A stretch of DNA of 64,000 nucleotides, taken from positions 496,001-560,000 of the forward strand of contig NZ_CYTW01000002.1 in assembly GCF_001458215.1 (NCBI RefSeq). Reading direction: 5' to 3'. Source of the DNA: Shimia thalassica (GTDB lineage Bacteria; Pseudomonadota; Alphaproteobacteria; Rhodobacterales; Rhodobacteraceae). The position numbers were made by a program, and so were the translations under genes. Under the pieces are notes generated by a model, which worked only from the letters and a program-made list of their open reading frames with translations, was not told the DNA's origin and searched no databases. Below, one piece after another: positions 25,334 through 34,226 of the stretch; the stretch's first letter is position 1; each line of letters begins with the position of its first letter.

Positions 25334-26188
25334 TTACGCCCGCGACCATGCGCGCTCGATGGCGCGACGCAGGATGACACCCGCCACGTGTTTCTTGAAC
25401 GCGATGGGTCCGCGGTTGTCCTCGGTTGGGTCGATGTCGTTCAGCATCGCGGCGACAGAAGATTTGATCGCGGCATCGTCAAGCGCGGTTCCGACCAAGG
25501 CCGCACCGGCCGCTTCCGAAAAGATGGGTGTGTCGCTCAGGTTTGTCATTGCGATGGCAGCGGACGTGCAGGTGCCGCCCGACTGGGTGATCTGCACGGA
25601 TGCAGCAGCGGTCGCATAGTCCCCGATTTTGCGCTTTTGCTTTTCATAGGCATACCCCCCGCTGGGCAAGGGGATCGACACAGCGGTGAGGACTTCTTCG
25701 TCATCACGCGCCGTCATATAGGCCGCTTCATAAAAGTCGCGTGCTGGCACATCACGTTCTCCGTCTGATCCGACCAAGGTAAAGGTCGCATCCAGACATT
25801 GCATCAGGCCGGGCATGTCGTTGCCGGGATCGCCGTTTGCAACATTGCCCCCGACGGTGCCCATATACCGCACCTGAGGGTCGGCAATTTGCAATGCCGC
25901 CTCGCGCAGGATCGGCGCGGCAGCGGTCAGCTCTGCGCTATCAATGATGTCGGCTTGGGTGACCATCGCACCGATAACGATGCGGCTTGCTTCAACAGTG
26001 ATATCTGACAATCCACCAACGTCTTGCAAGTCGATGAGATGGGGCACTTCGGCCATGCGCAACTTCATCATGGGGATCAGGCTGTGCCCCCCCGCCATAA
26101 CGCGTGCGTCGTCTCCGTGCTCTTCAAGAATGGCAAGAACCCCGGCCATATCTTGTGGTCGATAATACTCGAATGCAGCTGGAATCAT
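25334..26188 (-). CDS. coxM: Aerobic CO dehydrogenase medium (FAD) subunit
   Basis: A 284-residue FAD-binding subunit of the CO dehydrogenase (vanillyl-alcohol oxidase fold). The two FAD motifs are [18 protein letters not shown] (residues 29-46) and [16 protein letters not shown] (about residue 110). It passes electrons from CoxS to the quinone pool. The ATG at 26188 follows TTAGGGAGGAGAGCAG, a very strong ribosome-binding site. It is the first structural gene, 135 bases after coxC, and a weak promoter plus direct repeats lie in that gap. Confidence 0.95.
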   Translation of the reverse strand: MIPAAFEYYRPQDMAGVLAILEEHGDDARVMAGGHSLIPMMKLRMAEVPHLIDLQDVGGLSDITVEASRIVIGAMVTQADIIDSAELTAAAPILREAALQIADPQVRYMGTVGGNVANGDPGNDMPGLMQCLDATFTLVGSDGERDVPARDFYEAAYMTARDDEEVLTAVSIPLPSGGYAYEKQKRKIGDYATAAASVQITQSGGTCTSAAIAMTNLSDTPIFSEAAGAALVGTALDDAAIKSSVAAMLNDIDPTEDNRGPIAFKKHVAGVILRRAIERAWSRA

Positions 26189-26255
26189 CTGCTCTCCTCC
26201 CTAAAAGCGTTTGTTCTGGCTGAGAGGACGGTGGCACGCAGGGCACGGGGCAGGC

Positions 26256-26285
26256 ATTACAAAACCCGTGAAATACAAAGGTTTT
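26256..26285 (-). promoter_or_regulatory. Candidate weak promoter of coxMSL
   Basis: On the minus strand AAAACC (26285-26280) and TGTAAT (26261-26256) are 18 bases apart. The -10 element is fair and the -35 poor, as expected for an activator-dependent promoter. The upstream edge abuts the direct repeats at 26286-26320. Confidence 0.35.
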
Positions 26286-26320
26286 GCACGAAATGCGCCT
26301 AGGTCAGCACGAAATGCGCC
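26286..26320. repeat. Two exact 14-bp direct repeats, 21 bp apart: candidate LytTR operator
   Basis: GCACGAAATGCGCC occurs at 26286-26299 and again at 26307-26320. A weaker third copy of the core (CGTGAAATAC) has its GAAAT at 26270, giving GAAAT phases of 20 and 21 bp. LytTR-domain proteins bind direct repeats about 21 bp (two helical turns) apart next to a -35 element. The LytTR protein CoxC is encoded immediately upstream, ending 4 bases before the repeat. Confidence 0.7.
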
Positions 26321-26323
26321 ATG

Positions 26324-27448
26324 CTAAACGCTGAGGGCGGCCTGTATGGTTTTGAGTTTGGAACGACTGACCGGAACACTTGGCAATTCCTCTGATTCAA
26401 AAATACAGAGACCCTTGTCTTTGGCCCGTTCAAAGCGCGAGACTTTGCTCGGGTTCACAAGATAGCTGCGATGCGTCTGCAAAAAGCCCGCAGGGCGCAA
26501 CCGTTTGGTCGCCTCTGTGATGGGCCAGACGCAAAACAGCCGGTCCTTACCGGCATACATCTGCGTATAGTGCCCGTCAGCGCGCACAAGAGACACATCT
26601 TCCGGCGAGATGAAAACCTTGGCCCCATCCCGTTCGCAGGGGATTTGCAACGCAGGTGCTACCGGCGCTGGGCGCGGGGCTGGAGCTGGGACAGTGGGTT
26701 CGGGCACAGGCGGGCTGGTGACGTCGCCCACAGGTCTTGCGACAAGATACGTGACGCTGACCCACAGGAACGTGCCGAACAAAACAAAGCTCGAGAACAC
26801 CACACCAAGCGCCAGAACCTCATTGCTCATCGTGGGGCCGAATTCGGTCAGGTTTGGCTCTGCGACAAAGTTTGTGCCTGCCATCGCCAAAAAGTGGACC
26901 GAGACAACCGCAAAGGCAAAGCACACGGTTCCGATGACGATATTGCGGTTGGTCCGCCCGCCATAGGCCACCCAAAAGGCAAGGATGCACAGCCCGATCG
27001 CGACAGCAGACGATGTCAGAAGACCCGAGAGGGTATAAGAGGCGCGGCACATCTCGAGACCAGCCATACCGATATAGTGCATGCCAAGGATGCCCACGCC
27101 GACAACACCACCCGCAAGGCTGATCAACAGCGGCGTGCGTTCCAGAAAATGCAGCATCACCAGCGCAGCCCCGACGATCAGGATCGCCGTCAACGCCGAC
27201 ATCAGCGTTATCGCCGCATCATAGTAAAACAGGATCGGCAATTGCAGCCCAAGCATCGCCACAAAATGCATCGACCAAATGCCTCCGCCCAAAGCGACAG
27301 ATGCCAGCGCGATGGAAACCTGTCTTTGGAACAGGGGTTTCTTTGACAGGTCGCGTGTCAAAGACAGCCCGGTAAAACCCGCAACAAGCGCCACAATACA
27401 GGACATGAACACAAGGAATGTGTTGTGATCTGATTCAAGGAATTCCAT
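26324..27448 (-). CDS. coxC: CoxC-like regulator: MHYT membrane sensor fused to LytTR DNA-binding domain
   Basis: The product has 374 residues. The first 240 form about seven transmembrane helices with three MHYT-type motifs (WSMHFVAML, LGMHYIGMAG, VSVHFLAMAG), thought to bind copper and sense a diatomic gas such as CO or O2. A Pro/Ala-rich linker (about residues 243-270) leads to a LytTR DNA-binding domain with DGHYTQMY and LQTHRSYLVNP. This architecture is that of CoxC and CoxH in A. carboxidovorans. It is a membrane-bound transcription factor placed directly upstream of coxMSL in the same direction and probably activates it. Confidence 0.9.
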   Translation of the reverse strand: MEFLESDHNTFLVFMSCIVALVAGFTGLSLTRDLSKKPLFQRQVSIALASVALGGGIWSMHFVAMLGLQLPILFYYDAAITLMSALTAILIVGAALVMLHFLERTPLLISLAGGVVGVGILGMHYIGMAGLEMCRASYTLSGLLTSSAVAIGLCILAFWVAYGGRTNRNIVIGTVCFAFAVVSVHFLAMAGTNFVAEPNLTEFGPTMSNEVLALGVVFSSFVLFGTFLWVSVTYLVARPVGDVTSPPVPEPTVPAPAPRPAPVAPALQIPCERDGAKVFISPEDVSLVRADGHYTQMYAGKDRLFCVWPITEATKRLRPAGFLQTHRSYLVNPSKVSRFERAKDKGLCIFESEELPSVPVSRSKLKTIQAALSV

Positions 27449-27933
27449 GAGCGCTAATCTGTACGAAAATCGATATTATGGCAAATAAAGAGAATGTGCC
27501 CAAAAAAGTGAAGTTTTGACCTTTGACGTTCTGCGAAATTCAAAGAGGGGCTTGAGACGAGTCCGGGCATTCTGAACTATGCACAGCACGCCGTTGCGGG
27601 TGTGTTGAGGGGCCTTGGCAAAGCGGCCCTGACGCGTTGTTGCCCGATTTGGTCCGGTGTGCATCGTTTTGAATGCTTAATAATTAGGCGCATAGGTGCA
27701 AAAAATATCCGCAACTTTATCGGGACGGACTTCTGGTCTGAAGCTGGCTCATAGGTGAACGAACGGCCTCAAGCGGCTGTTTATCCTTGGTTTTTAAGGG
27801 GCGTCCGTGGCTTTGTCGCAGGAGCGGCGTTCGCAACTGCCAAGCATTTCACACCAAAACCGTGCTTCTGTTTCGGGCGCAAGTGGTGGGGGCGTTACTT
27901 GTCATCCCCATGCATCTCGGACAGTATTTAGCC
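27449..27933. other. Long non-coding gap (485 bases) between divergent coxC and the glucosylglycerate genes
   Basis: No convincing ORF is seen. It should hold divergent promoters for coxC and the phosphatase gene. An A/T-rich patch around 27678-27715 (TTAATAATTA and AAAAAATATCC) is the most promoter-like part. A GGGCC/GGCCC hairpin lies at 27610-27630 without a T-run. Nothing else can be supported. Confidence 0.5.
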
Positions 27934-28719
27934 ATGGCAGACTTTTGCGACTTGTTGGTTTTTACAGATCTTGACGGCACCCTGATTGATCATGACACTT
28001 ATGACTTTTCGCCTGCTTTTCCTGCACTCTCAGCGTTAAAAAACATGTCGGCGGGTCTTGTTCTGGCTAGCAGTAAAACAGCCCCTGAAATCAGTGATTT
28101 ACGGCAGAAACTTGGAGTCGAGGAATGGCCTGCAATCGTGGAAAACGGGGCCGGCCTCTTAACTCCTTTTGTTCAACAATCCCCTGATGCGTCACAATAT
28201 GAAACCGTGCGTCGGGTCCTTGAAAGTCTGCCCAAAGATCTGCGCAGCCTGTTTCTCGGGTTCGGAGATCTGAGCGTCGCGCAAGTGGCGCAACTCACCG
28301 GACTTTCACACGCAGGGGCCGCGCGTGCCAAAGAGCGCAGCTTTTCCGAACCGGGACAATGGTCTGGAACCGCGGAACAAAGGGATGCTTTTCTGGCCGC
28401 ATTGGCGCAACAAGGTGTCACCGCCCAACAAGGCGGGCGGTTTTTGACGCTTTCGTTGGGGACCAATAAAGTCGACCAGATGCGAAACCTCATCGAGACC
28501 TACCGGCCGCGTCACACCATTGCTCTTGGGGATGCGCCCAATGATATTGCGATGCTGGAATTTGCGGATCTCGGCATCGTGGTTGCCAACCCCGCGCGGG
28601 AACCTCTTGCGCCTCTCGAAACTGAAAACACCGGCGGCATCATACGCACCAAAAAACCAGGGCCCACAGGATGGAATCTGGCGGTATTGGAAGCGATTGA
28701 CCGCCTCGCACGAACCTAG
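27934..28719 (+). CDS. Glucosyl/mannosyl-3-phosphoglycerate phosphatase (HAD-IIB)
   Basis: A 261-residue HAD phosphatase of the MPGP subgroup: motif I FTDLDGTLIDHDTY at residue 10, motif II around LASSKTAPEI, and motif IV GDAPNDIAMLE near residue 205. These enzymes remove phosphate from mannosyl- or glucosyl-3-phosphoglycerate, the last step of compatible-solute synthesis. The glycosyltransferase that supplies the substrate starts 12 bases downstream. I chose MADFCDLLV at 27934; the ribosome-binding site is weak and an ATG 24 bases earlier (27910) is an alternative. Sugar specificity (glucose versus mannose) is inferred from the neighbouring phosphorylase. Confidence 0.82.
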   Translation: MADFCDLLVFTDLDGTLIDHDTYDFSPAFPALSALKNMSAGLVLASSKTAPEISDLRQKLGVEEWPAIVENGAGLLTPFVQQSPDASQYETVRRVLESLPKDLRSLFLGFGDLSVAQVAQLTGLSHAGAARAKERSFSEPGQWSGTAEQRDAFLAALAQQGVTAQQGGRFLTLSLGTNKVDQMRNLIETYRPRHTIALGDAPNDIAMLEFADLGIVVANPAREPLAPLETENTGGIIRTKKPGPTGWNLAVLEAIDRLART

Positions 28720-28731
28720 GACGAAGAACAC

Positions 28732-29949
28732 ATGGCTGATTTCCATCAGAACGGAAACATCACGACACTACACAACCTGCGCACGCGCGACGTTCGTGAA
28801 ATGGAAAACGAGTTGAGCGCATTTGCAAGTACACGCAACATCACCTTGATCTTGCCGTGCCTTTATTCGGAACTTGAAGGCGATGCGCTGCACAACATCC
28901 TGAAAGAGCTGTCTGAGGTCAAATACCTGCACCGGATTATCATTGGTTTGGACGCAGCAAGCGAAGAGCAGTTTCGCCATGCCAAAGAGTTCTTCAAGGC
29001 GCTGGATCAAAACCATATTGTCATCTGGAACGACAGCCCGCGCATGTTGGCGCTTGGGGATCGTCTTGGCGCATTGGGTCTTCGGCCCAACGAGCAGGGC
29101 AAGGGCAAGAACGTCTGGTCGTCGCTTGGGTATCTGATGAGTTGTGCAGACAGTGACGTGATGGCAATCCACGATTGTGACATCCTGACCTACGACAAGG
29201 AAATGCTTGCGCGGCTGGTTTATCCCGTGGCCAATCCCACGTTCCCATATCAGGTCGCCAAGGGGTATTACGCCCGCATTGGCGGAGAAAAACTGAATGG
29301 CAGGGTCACGCGGTTGCTGGTGAGCCCTCTGTTGATTGCCTTGAACCGTGTGATCGGGTCGCGTGACTATATCGATTTCCTGCGCAGCTTCCGATATCCG
29401 CTGTCCGGTGAATTCGCGATGCGCACGGCCATCCTGCCTGATCTGAGAATCCCGTCCGACTGGGGGCTTGAGATCGGCGTGTTGTCCGAGGCATGGCGCA
29501 ATCTCGCACCCAAAGCCGTGTGTCAGGTTGAAATTTCGGATGCCTATGATCACAAACATCAGGATCTGAGCGCGGATGAAGCGACGGCGGGCCTTAACCG
29601 GATGTCCACCGATATCTGCAAGGCGATATTCCGCAAACTTGCAGCCGATGGAACCGTGTTTACCCCGAATGTGTTCCGTACACTGAAGGCCACCTATTAT
29701 CGTTTGGCGCTTGATCTGCTGGACAGCTATTGCAGCGACGCAAAAATGAACGGGCTGAACATTGACCGCCACACGGAAGAACGCTCAATCGAGTTGTTTG
29801 CGGAAAACATCATGCGGGCAGGGCAAGTGTTTCTCGATAACCCGCATGAGACACCGTTCATCCCCACGTGGAGCCGCGTGCACGCTGCAGATCCGTCATT
29901 TCTTACAGATATGAACGCGGCCGCAATAGCGGATGAGGCCGAATACTAG
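28732..29949 (+). CDS. Glucosyl-3-phosphoglycerate synthase-like glycosyltransferase
   Basis: The 405-residue product is a GT-A fold retaining transferase. The nucleotide-sugar site begins LPCLYSELEGDALHNILKEL, the metal-binding DxD motif is in MAIHDCDILTYD (about residue 143), and FPYQVAKGYYARI with RVTRLLVSPLL are typical of GpgS-type enzymes. It should transfer glucose from a nucleotide sugar to 3-phosphoglycerate; the upstream phosphatase then gives glucosylglycerate. Its stop codon overlaps the stop of the convergent phosphorylase gene (CTAG). Mannosyl specificity cannot be ruled out from sequence. Confidence 0.82.
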   Translation: MADFHQNGNITTLHNLRTRDVREMENELSAFASTRNITLILPCLYSELEGDALHNILKELSEVKYLHRIIIGLDAASEEQFRHAKEFFKALDQNHIVIWNDSPRMLALGDRLGALGLRPNEQGKGKNVWSSLGYLMSCADSDVMAIHDCDILTYDKEMLARLVYPVANPTFPYQVAKGYYARIGGEKLNGRVTRLLVSPLLIALNRVIGSRDYIDFLRSFRYPLSGEFAMRTAILPDLRIPSDWGLEIGVLSEAWRNLAPKAVCQVEISDAYDHKHQDLSADEATAGLNRMSTDICKAIFRKLAADGTVFTPNVFRTLKATYYRLALDLLDSYCSDAKMNGLNIDRHTEERSIELFAENIMRAGQVFLDNPHETPFIPTWSRVHAADPSFLTDMNAAAIADEAEY

Positions 29950-31694
29950 GTTCGGCCCTGATTGGTGATCCAGCGACATTGATACGGGGCCAGCATGATC
30001 TCTTCCTGGTCCATGTCAATTGTGTAGCTGCCCAGCAAATCAAACCACTGTTCGTCTTCGATCAGGTTCATCGACAAATGTGACAGCACGACAGGCTGGT
30101 CGCTGACGTTGTGCAGGGCAAAGATGGATTGGCGGCGATCAAGGCTTTGCCGCCAGACACCGAAAACCCGATCATCCAAGGGCATTGTGAATTGTGTGGC
30201 GTTGGGGTGGAACGCCGGTTGCTTTGCGCGAATGCGCAGACGCTCGGACAGTGCCGTCAAAACCCGCGACTGCTTCGACGCGGGGTCATCAAGCAATGCG
30301 TTCAGCTCTGGATAATCCCAGCGGTGCCGATTGATGGCACGGTTCATGCCGCGATGTTTGACCTGCGCATGGTCATTAGGGGTCGCCAGCATCGAATGGA
30401 TATAGAAGGCGGGAATGCCCTCGAGCGACATGGGGATCGTCTGGGTGCAGACAAAGCGGTCAAAGTGATGATCGTCTTTTCCGTCAAAGGTTTGCGCCGT
30501 TGCTTCAAAGTACGTTGTGTTGATCTCGTAGGGGGCTTCGCCGCCGTCCGGCAAGGCCCGCATGGAAACAAGACCACCCGTGTGCTTGATTGTATCGATC
30601 ATGCGCGCCTGTTCCGTTGCGGGCAGGATGCCTTCGACCGGCCGCATCCCGATGCCATCGTGGCTGGCCGTAAAATTCAGATAGGCACAGCCCATGGGGG
30701 CGGGGGGCATGCCGCTTTGCCAGCGCCGCAGGTAATGGGCGGAATTTGACATGACCGCATGCAGGATCAGCGGAGGCAAAGGAAAATTGTAAATGGCGTG
30801 GGCTTCGTCGTGCTTGCCAAAGTAACTCAGGTTTTCGGCCTTGGGCACGTTGGTTTCGGTCAGCAGGATAATGTCTTCGGAAGCATAGTCGCACAACAGC
30901 CGCATAAGCTTGATAATGGCGTGCGTCTGGGGAAGGTGGATCGATGAGGTTCCGGCTTCTTTCCAGAGAAAGGCCACCGCATCGAGGCGGATGACCTTTA
31001 CGCCGTTGTCGACATGCAGGCGGATGATGCGCAGAAATTCCAACAGCACTTCAGGATTGCGGAAATCCAGATCAATCTGGTCATGGCTAAAGGTGCACCA
31101 GACATGACGCGGCCCGTTGACCGTTTCGACCTCTTGCAAAAGGGGCGTTGTGCGGGGGCGGACCACATCACCGAGGTCATCATCGGGGCTGGCCTCGAAG
31201 AAATACTTGTCATAGGGCGCCTGTCCCTGCCGGTAGCTGTTGAACCAGTGTCCCTGGCTTGAAACATGGTTCAGCACCAGATCAGACATCAGGTCAAAAT
31301 CCTCGCTGATCCGGTTGATATCCGGCCAGTCCCCAAGTTGCGGGTTCACGGCGCGGAAATCGGATACGGCAAACCCGTCGTCGGATGTATAGGGAAAGAA
31401 AGGCAGGATATGCACACCGTTGACCACGCCCTTCATCCGGCGCAGCAAAAAGTCATGCAACAGATCAAGCGGCTTGTGGCTGCCGTCGATGATCGAGTTG
31501 CCATAGGTGATCAGGAGGGCATTTTCTTCGTTCCACAGATCATTGCTGGGGATACGGCCGGTCTCGCTTTGTTGGGAACCATCCGGCCAGAACGCGTCTA
31601 TAACGTCATGCGCAATGTGATCACTCTCTGCGGCAGGATAAATCTCCTGAATAAGGGTGGTAAGTCTACTGTGAAGAGCGTGTTTTTGTGTCAT
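29946..31694 (-). CDS. GH13 family sucrose/glucosylglycerate phosphorylase
   Basis: A 582-residue GH13 subfamily 18-type phosphorylase. The nucleophile is Asp238 in VKVIRLDAVAF, the acid/base Glu280 in ILLTETNVP, and the stabilising Asp346 in FTASHDGIGM. Family members phosphorolyse sucrose, sucrose 6-phosphate or glucosylglycerate, releasing glucose 1-phosphate. The length (longer than the roughly 490 residues of classic sucrose phosphorylase) and the neighbouring synthesis genes point to glucosylglycerate. This would give a make-and-recycle pair on opposite strands, with overlapping stop codons. Confidence 0.82.
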   Translation of the reverse strand: MTQKHALHSRLTTLIQEIYPAAESDHIAHDVIDAFWPDGSQQSETGRIPSNDLWNEENALLITYGNSIIDGSHKPLDLLHDFLLRRMKGVVNGVHILPFFPYTSDDGFAVSDFRAVNPQLGDWPDINRISEDFDLMSDLVLNHVSSQGHWFNSYRQGQAPYDKYFFEASPDDDLGDVVRPRTTPLLQEVETVNGPRHVWCTFSHDQIDLDFRNPEVLLEFLRIIRLHVDNGVKVIRLDAVAFLWKEAGTSSIHLPQTHAIIKLMRLLCDYASEDIILLTETNVPKAENLSYFGKHDEAHAIYNFPLPPLILHAVMSNSAHYLRRWQSGMPPAPMGCAYLNFTASHDGIGMRPVEGILPATEQARMIDTIKHTGGLVSMRALPDGGEAPYEINTTYFEATAQTFDGKDDHHFDRFVCTQTIPMSLEGIPAFYIHSMLATPNDHAQVKHRGMNRAINRHRWDYPELNALLDDPASKQSRVLTALSERLRIRAKQPAFHPNATQFTMPLDDRVFGVWRQSLDRRQSIFALHNVSDQPVVLSHLSMNLIEDEQWFDLLGSYTIDMDQEEIMLAPYQCRWITNQGRT

Positions 31695-31939
31695 CGGTCA
31701 GGAGCTTGTCTGGTAGTCTTCATTTGAATGATCTGGTCACCCGACCATAGGGAACCTGTCCGGTTTCCAAAATCAATTTTAGCCATATACGCCAGTTCCT
31801 GCGGCATCCGGGGCCATGTTGATGATTTCTGCAGCAGAGTCACAATTGCTAAAACAGCCGGTGATTGTACTGGCCCAAAGCTATGTCTGCTTCCCGAGCA
31901 TCGGCTTAGGGTGGCGACAGTCACAAAACCAGCCAACGG

Positions 31940-32845
31940 TCAGTGCTTGAGAATTACCTGTGCTTCGCTTTTGAGAACATCCGCCAGTATATCGCTTCCC
32001 ATACGTGGATCAGGCAGAGCAGGCTGGATCAACGCAATGTCGCGTTTTGCGGTAGGGTCTTTCAGGGCGCGCAGACAGACATCTGTTCCGCGTCTGGCCT
32101 CAACCGCCGCATAGATGCTGGGAAGGATCGCGAAACCGGCGCCTGTCGCTGCCATCAACCGGATGGCATCAAGGCTTGTGCCTTCATACTCGTCTGACAC
32201 CCGTCCGCCCGCTCTGGCAGACAGGCCTGCAACAATGTGAGAGAGCCTGTGACCCGGGCTCAGCGTTAAAAACGTCTGATCCGCCAAAGCCTCCAGCGGC
32301 AAGGGTGCAGTCTGTCGTGCCTGAAGATGATCACGCGCCATGGCAACCCAAAGGGTTTCGGTGAACAGATACGTGCTGCGCGCGCCGGGGTGATCTTCTG
32401 GCGTGGAAATGATCATGTCCAACCGCCCCGTGCGCAAACCTTCGCTGAGGTCGCGCGTGCTTTCTTCACGAACGATCAGGCGAAAACTCGGGTGGTCCTT
32501 GTGGAGACGTTTGACCACGCCCGGCAAGAGGTACGGGCCAATCGATGGCAGCACCCCAAGCCGGAGCCGACCTTGGAAAATGCCGCCTCCCTTGACGGCA
32601 GCTCTTAAATCTTGATGTTCATACAGGATCCTGCGGGCGCGTCGCACAACCTCTTCGCCGGCGGGGGTGACTTTGGCGCCCGTCCGGCCTCGTTGGAACA
32701 GGGTAACGCCAAGCTCGGTTTCAACTTCCGACAACTGGGACGAGAGGCTCGGCTGGCTGACGTTCAGCTGTGCCGCAGCCAGACCGACCTGACCGGTATC
32801 AGCGATCGCCACGATATATTCCAGATGGCGTAGGGTAGGGCGCAT
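31940..32845 (-). CDS. LysR family transcriptional regulator, OxyR-like N-terminus
   Basis: A 301-residue regulator. The helix-turn-helix starts MRPTLRHLEYIVAIADTGQVGLAA with LNVSQPSLSSQLSEVE; the ligand domain follows from about residue 90. The N-terminus resembles OxyR, but the only cysteine I see in the C-terminal domain is in GTDVCLRAL, so the redox pair of OxyR is lacking. The start at 32845 has TTGAGG 6-9 bases upstream. It is 245 bases upstream of the phosphorylase gene in the same direction and may regulate it. Confidence 0.88.
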   Translation of the reverse strand: MRPTLRHLEYIVAIADTGQVGLAAAQLNVSQPSLSSQLSEVETELGVTLFQRGRTGAKVTPAGEEVVRRARRILYEHQDLRAAVKGGGIFQGRLRLGVLPSIGPYLLPGVVKRLHKDHPSFRLIVREESTRDLSEGLRTGRLDMIISTPEDHPGARSTYLFTETLWVAMARDHLQARQTAPLPLEALADQTFLTLSPGHRLSHIVAGLSARAGGRVSDEYEGTSLDAIRLMAATGAGFAILPSIYAAVEARRGTDVCLRALKDPTAKRDIALIQPALPDPRMGSDILADVLKSEAQVILKH

Positions 32846-32847
32846 AT

Positions 32848-32884
32848 ATAGCCTCAAGCTATGTTTGATGCGCATTATATATAT
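32848..32884. promoter_or_regulatory. ATAG-N7-CTAT element at the LysR start
   Basis: ATAG (32848-32851), 7 bases, CTAT (32859-32862), 7 bases, GCGC (32870-32873), 7 bases, ATAT (32881-32884). The first half fits the OxyR-type ATAG-N7-CTAT consensus exactly; the second is degenerate. It overlaps the ribosome-binding site of the LysR gene, so binding would repress its own synthesis. Confidence 0.4.
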
Positions 32885-32951
32885 TTGAATCTAATCTACC
32901 TTTCAACCCATATCGGCGCGAGTGACCCCAGCAACCTTGAAAGGTGCCCAT

Positions 32952-33185
32952 ATGAAATGCCCAGTGGACGGAACCCTGCTTGTCATCAGCGAGCGCAGCG
33001 GCGTCGAAATCGATTATTGCCCACAGTGTCGCGGCGTGTGGCTGGATCGTGGAGAGTTGGACAAGATCATCGCTCACTCTGCCCCCGCCGTCGCGCAGGA
33101 CTATTCCCGCGAGCGGGATAGACACCACGCACAGAAGCCATGGAAAAAGCGCGAGAGTTTCCTGTCGGATCTCTTTGACTTCTAA
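32952..33185 (+). CDS. TFIIB-type zinc-ribbon protein
   Basis: This 77-residue protein starts MKCPVDGTLLVISERSGVEIDYCPQCRGVWLDRGELDKII. CPxD and CPQC supply a zinc ribbon (Cys3, Cys23, Cys26; Asp6 or another residue may be the fourth ligand), followed by the GVWLDRGEL signature of the zf-TFIIB family. The C-terminal half is highly charged and predicted helical. I chose the ATG at 32952 after GAAAGGTGCCCAT. The function of the family is unknown. It diverges from the LysR gene and precedes the bicarbonate permease by 66 bases. Confidence 0.82.
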   Translation: MKCPVDGTLLVISERSGVEIDYCPQCRGVWLDRGELDKIIAHSAPAVAQDYSRERDRHHAQKPWKKRESFLSDLFDF

Positions 33186-33251
33186 CGCGCATCACATCTC
33201 GGCGGGAACAGGCCCGCCTTAAACTTCCTGCAAAAAATCCAAGGGACAGTT

Positions 33252-34226
33252 ATGGAACTTTCAATCGCCTCTCTGGCGGGCAATCTGCTCGCGCCGACTA
33301 TTTTGTTTTTTGTTCTTGGCCTCGTCGCGGCCTTTGCCCGCAGCGATCTGTCGATCCCGGAAGGCGCGGCCAAGGTCATGTCGATCTACCTGCTGCTTGC
33401 CATCGGGTTCAAAGGCGGGGCGGCCGTCTCCAAAGGGGGAATTGACGGACAGCTGGTAGCATCCCTCGGCGCCGGTATCGTGCTTTCCTTTGTCTTGCCT
33501 TTTGTCGCCTTCGGCCTTCTTCGGGTGATGACCCGTCTGGATGGGTTGAATGCTGCTGCGGTGGCGGGGCACTATGGATCGATCTCCATTGTCACTTTCG
33601 TCACGGCAGTCAGCCTGCTCGAGGCGCGCGGCATCTCGTCTGAAGGTTATCTTGTGGCCGTTGCAGCCGTGATGGAAGTGCCTGCCATCATGTCTGCGCT
33701 CTGGATTGCTGCCCGCAAGGGCGAGGGCATTGCCGTTGACAGATCCCTGATACGGCACATCCTTGGCAACGGATCGATCGTGCTGCTTGTCGGATCGTTT
33801 GTGATCGGGGCAGCGACAGGTGAAAGCGGTCTCAATGACCTGCGGCCTTTCATTGTCGTGCCGTTCACCGGTGTGCTGGCACTGTTCCTTCTGGATATGG
33901 GCCTTTCTGCGGGGCGCAGCATTCTGGAACACCGCAAAGACATTTCCGGCGGTTTGCTTCTATTTGGTTGTGTGATGCCCGTTATCGGCAGCCTGTTCGG
34001 TCTCGCAGCGGCAGCTTTGGTCGGGCTTTCAACAGGCGGCGCGTTTCTCCTCATGGTACTCAGCGCCTCGGCCTCCTACATTGCGGTTCCGGCTGCGATG
34101 CGGTTGGCACTTCCCAAAGCCAAGTCCGGCATCTACCTGACCCTCGCGCTGGGTGTGACGTTCCCCTTTAACCTCACACTCGGCATGCCGCTCTATTTCA
34201 TGCTCGCAAGTTCGGTGGGGCCTTGA
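33252..34226 (+). CDS. SbtA-like sodium-dependent bicarbonate permease
   Basis: A 324-residue inner-membrane protein with about ten transmembrane helices in two inverted halves. Family motifs include AIGFKGGAAVSKGG, AVAGHYGSISIVTFVTA (substrate-site region) and SASASYIAVPAAMRLALPKAKSG. SbtA imports HCO3- with Na+ in cyanobacteria, where the P-II-like SbtB regulates it; no SbtB gene is adjacent here. In a heterotroph it may feed anaplerotic carboxylation. The ATG follows AAGGGACAGTT. Confidence 0.88.
   Translation: MELSIASLAGNLLAPTILFFVLGLVAAFARSDLSIPEGAAKVMSIYLLLAIGFKGGAAVSKGGIDGQLVASLGAGIVLSFVLPFVAFGLLRVMTRLDGLNAAAVAGHYGSISIVTFVTAVSLLEARGISSEGYLVAVAAVMEVPAIMSALWIAARKGEGIAVDRSLIRHILGNGSIVLLVGSFVIGAATGESGLNDLRPFIVVPFTGVLALFLLDMGLSAGRSILEHRKDISGGLLLFGCVMPVIGSLFGLAAAALVGLSTGGAFLLMVLSASASYIAVPAAMRLALPKAKSGIYLTLALGVTFPFNLTLGMPLYFMLASSVGP

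Noticed and set aside
31728-32114. 128-codon plus frame between the phosphorylase and LysR genes
   Set aside because: Two thirds of it is antisense to the LysR gene and there is no ribosome-binding site or plausible protein domain.
31940-32845. Calling the LysR regulator OxyR
   Set aside because: Although the N-terminus and a nearby ATAG-N7-CTAT element look OxyR-like, the regulatory domain shows only one cysteine, so the redox switch is absent.
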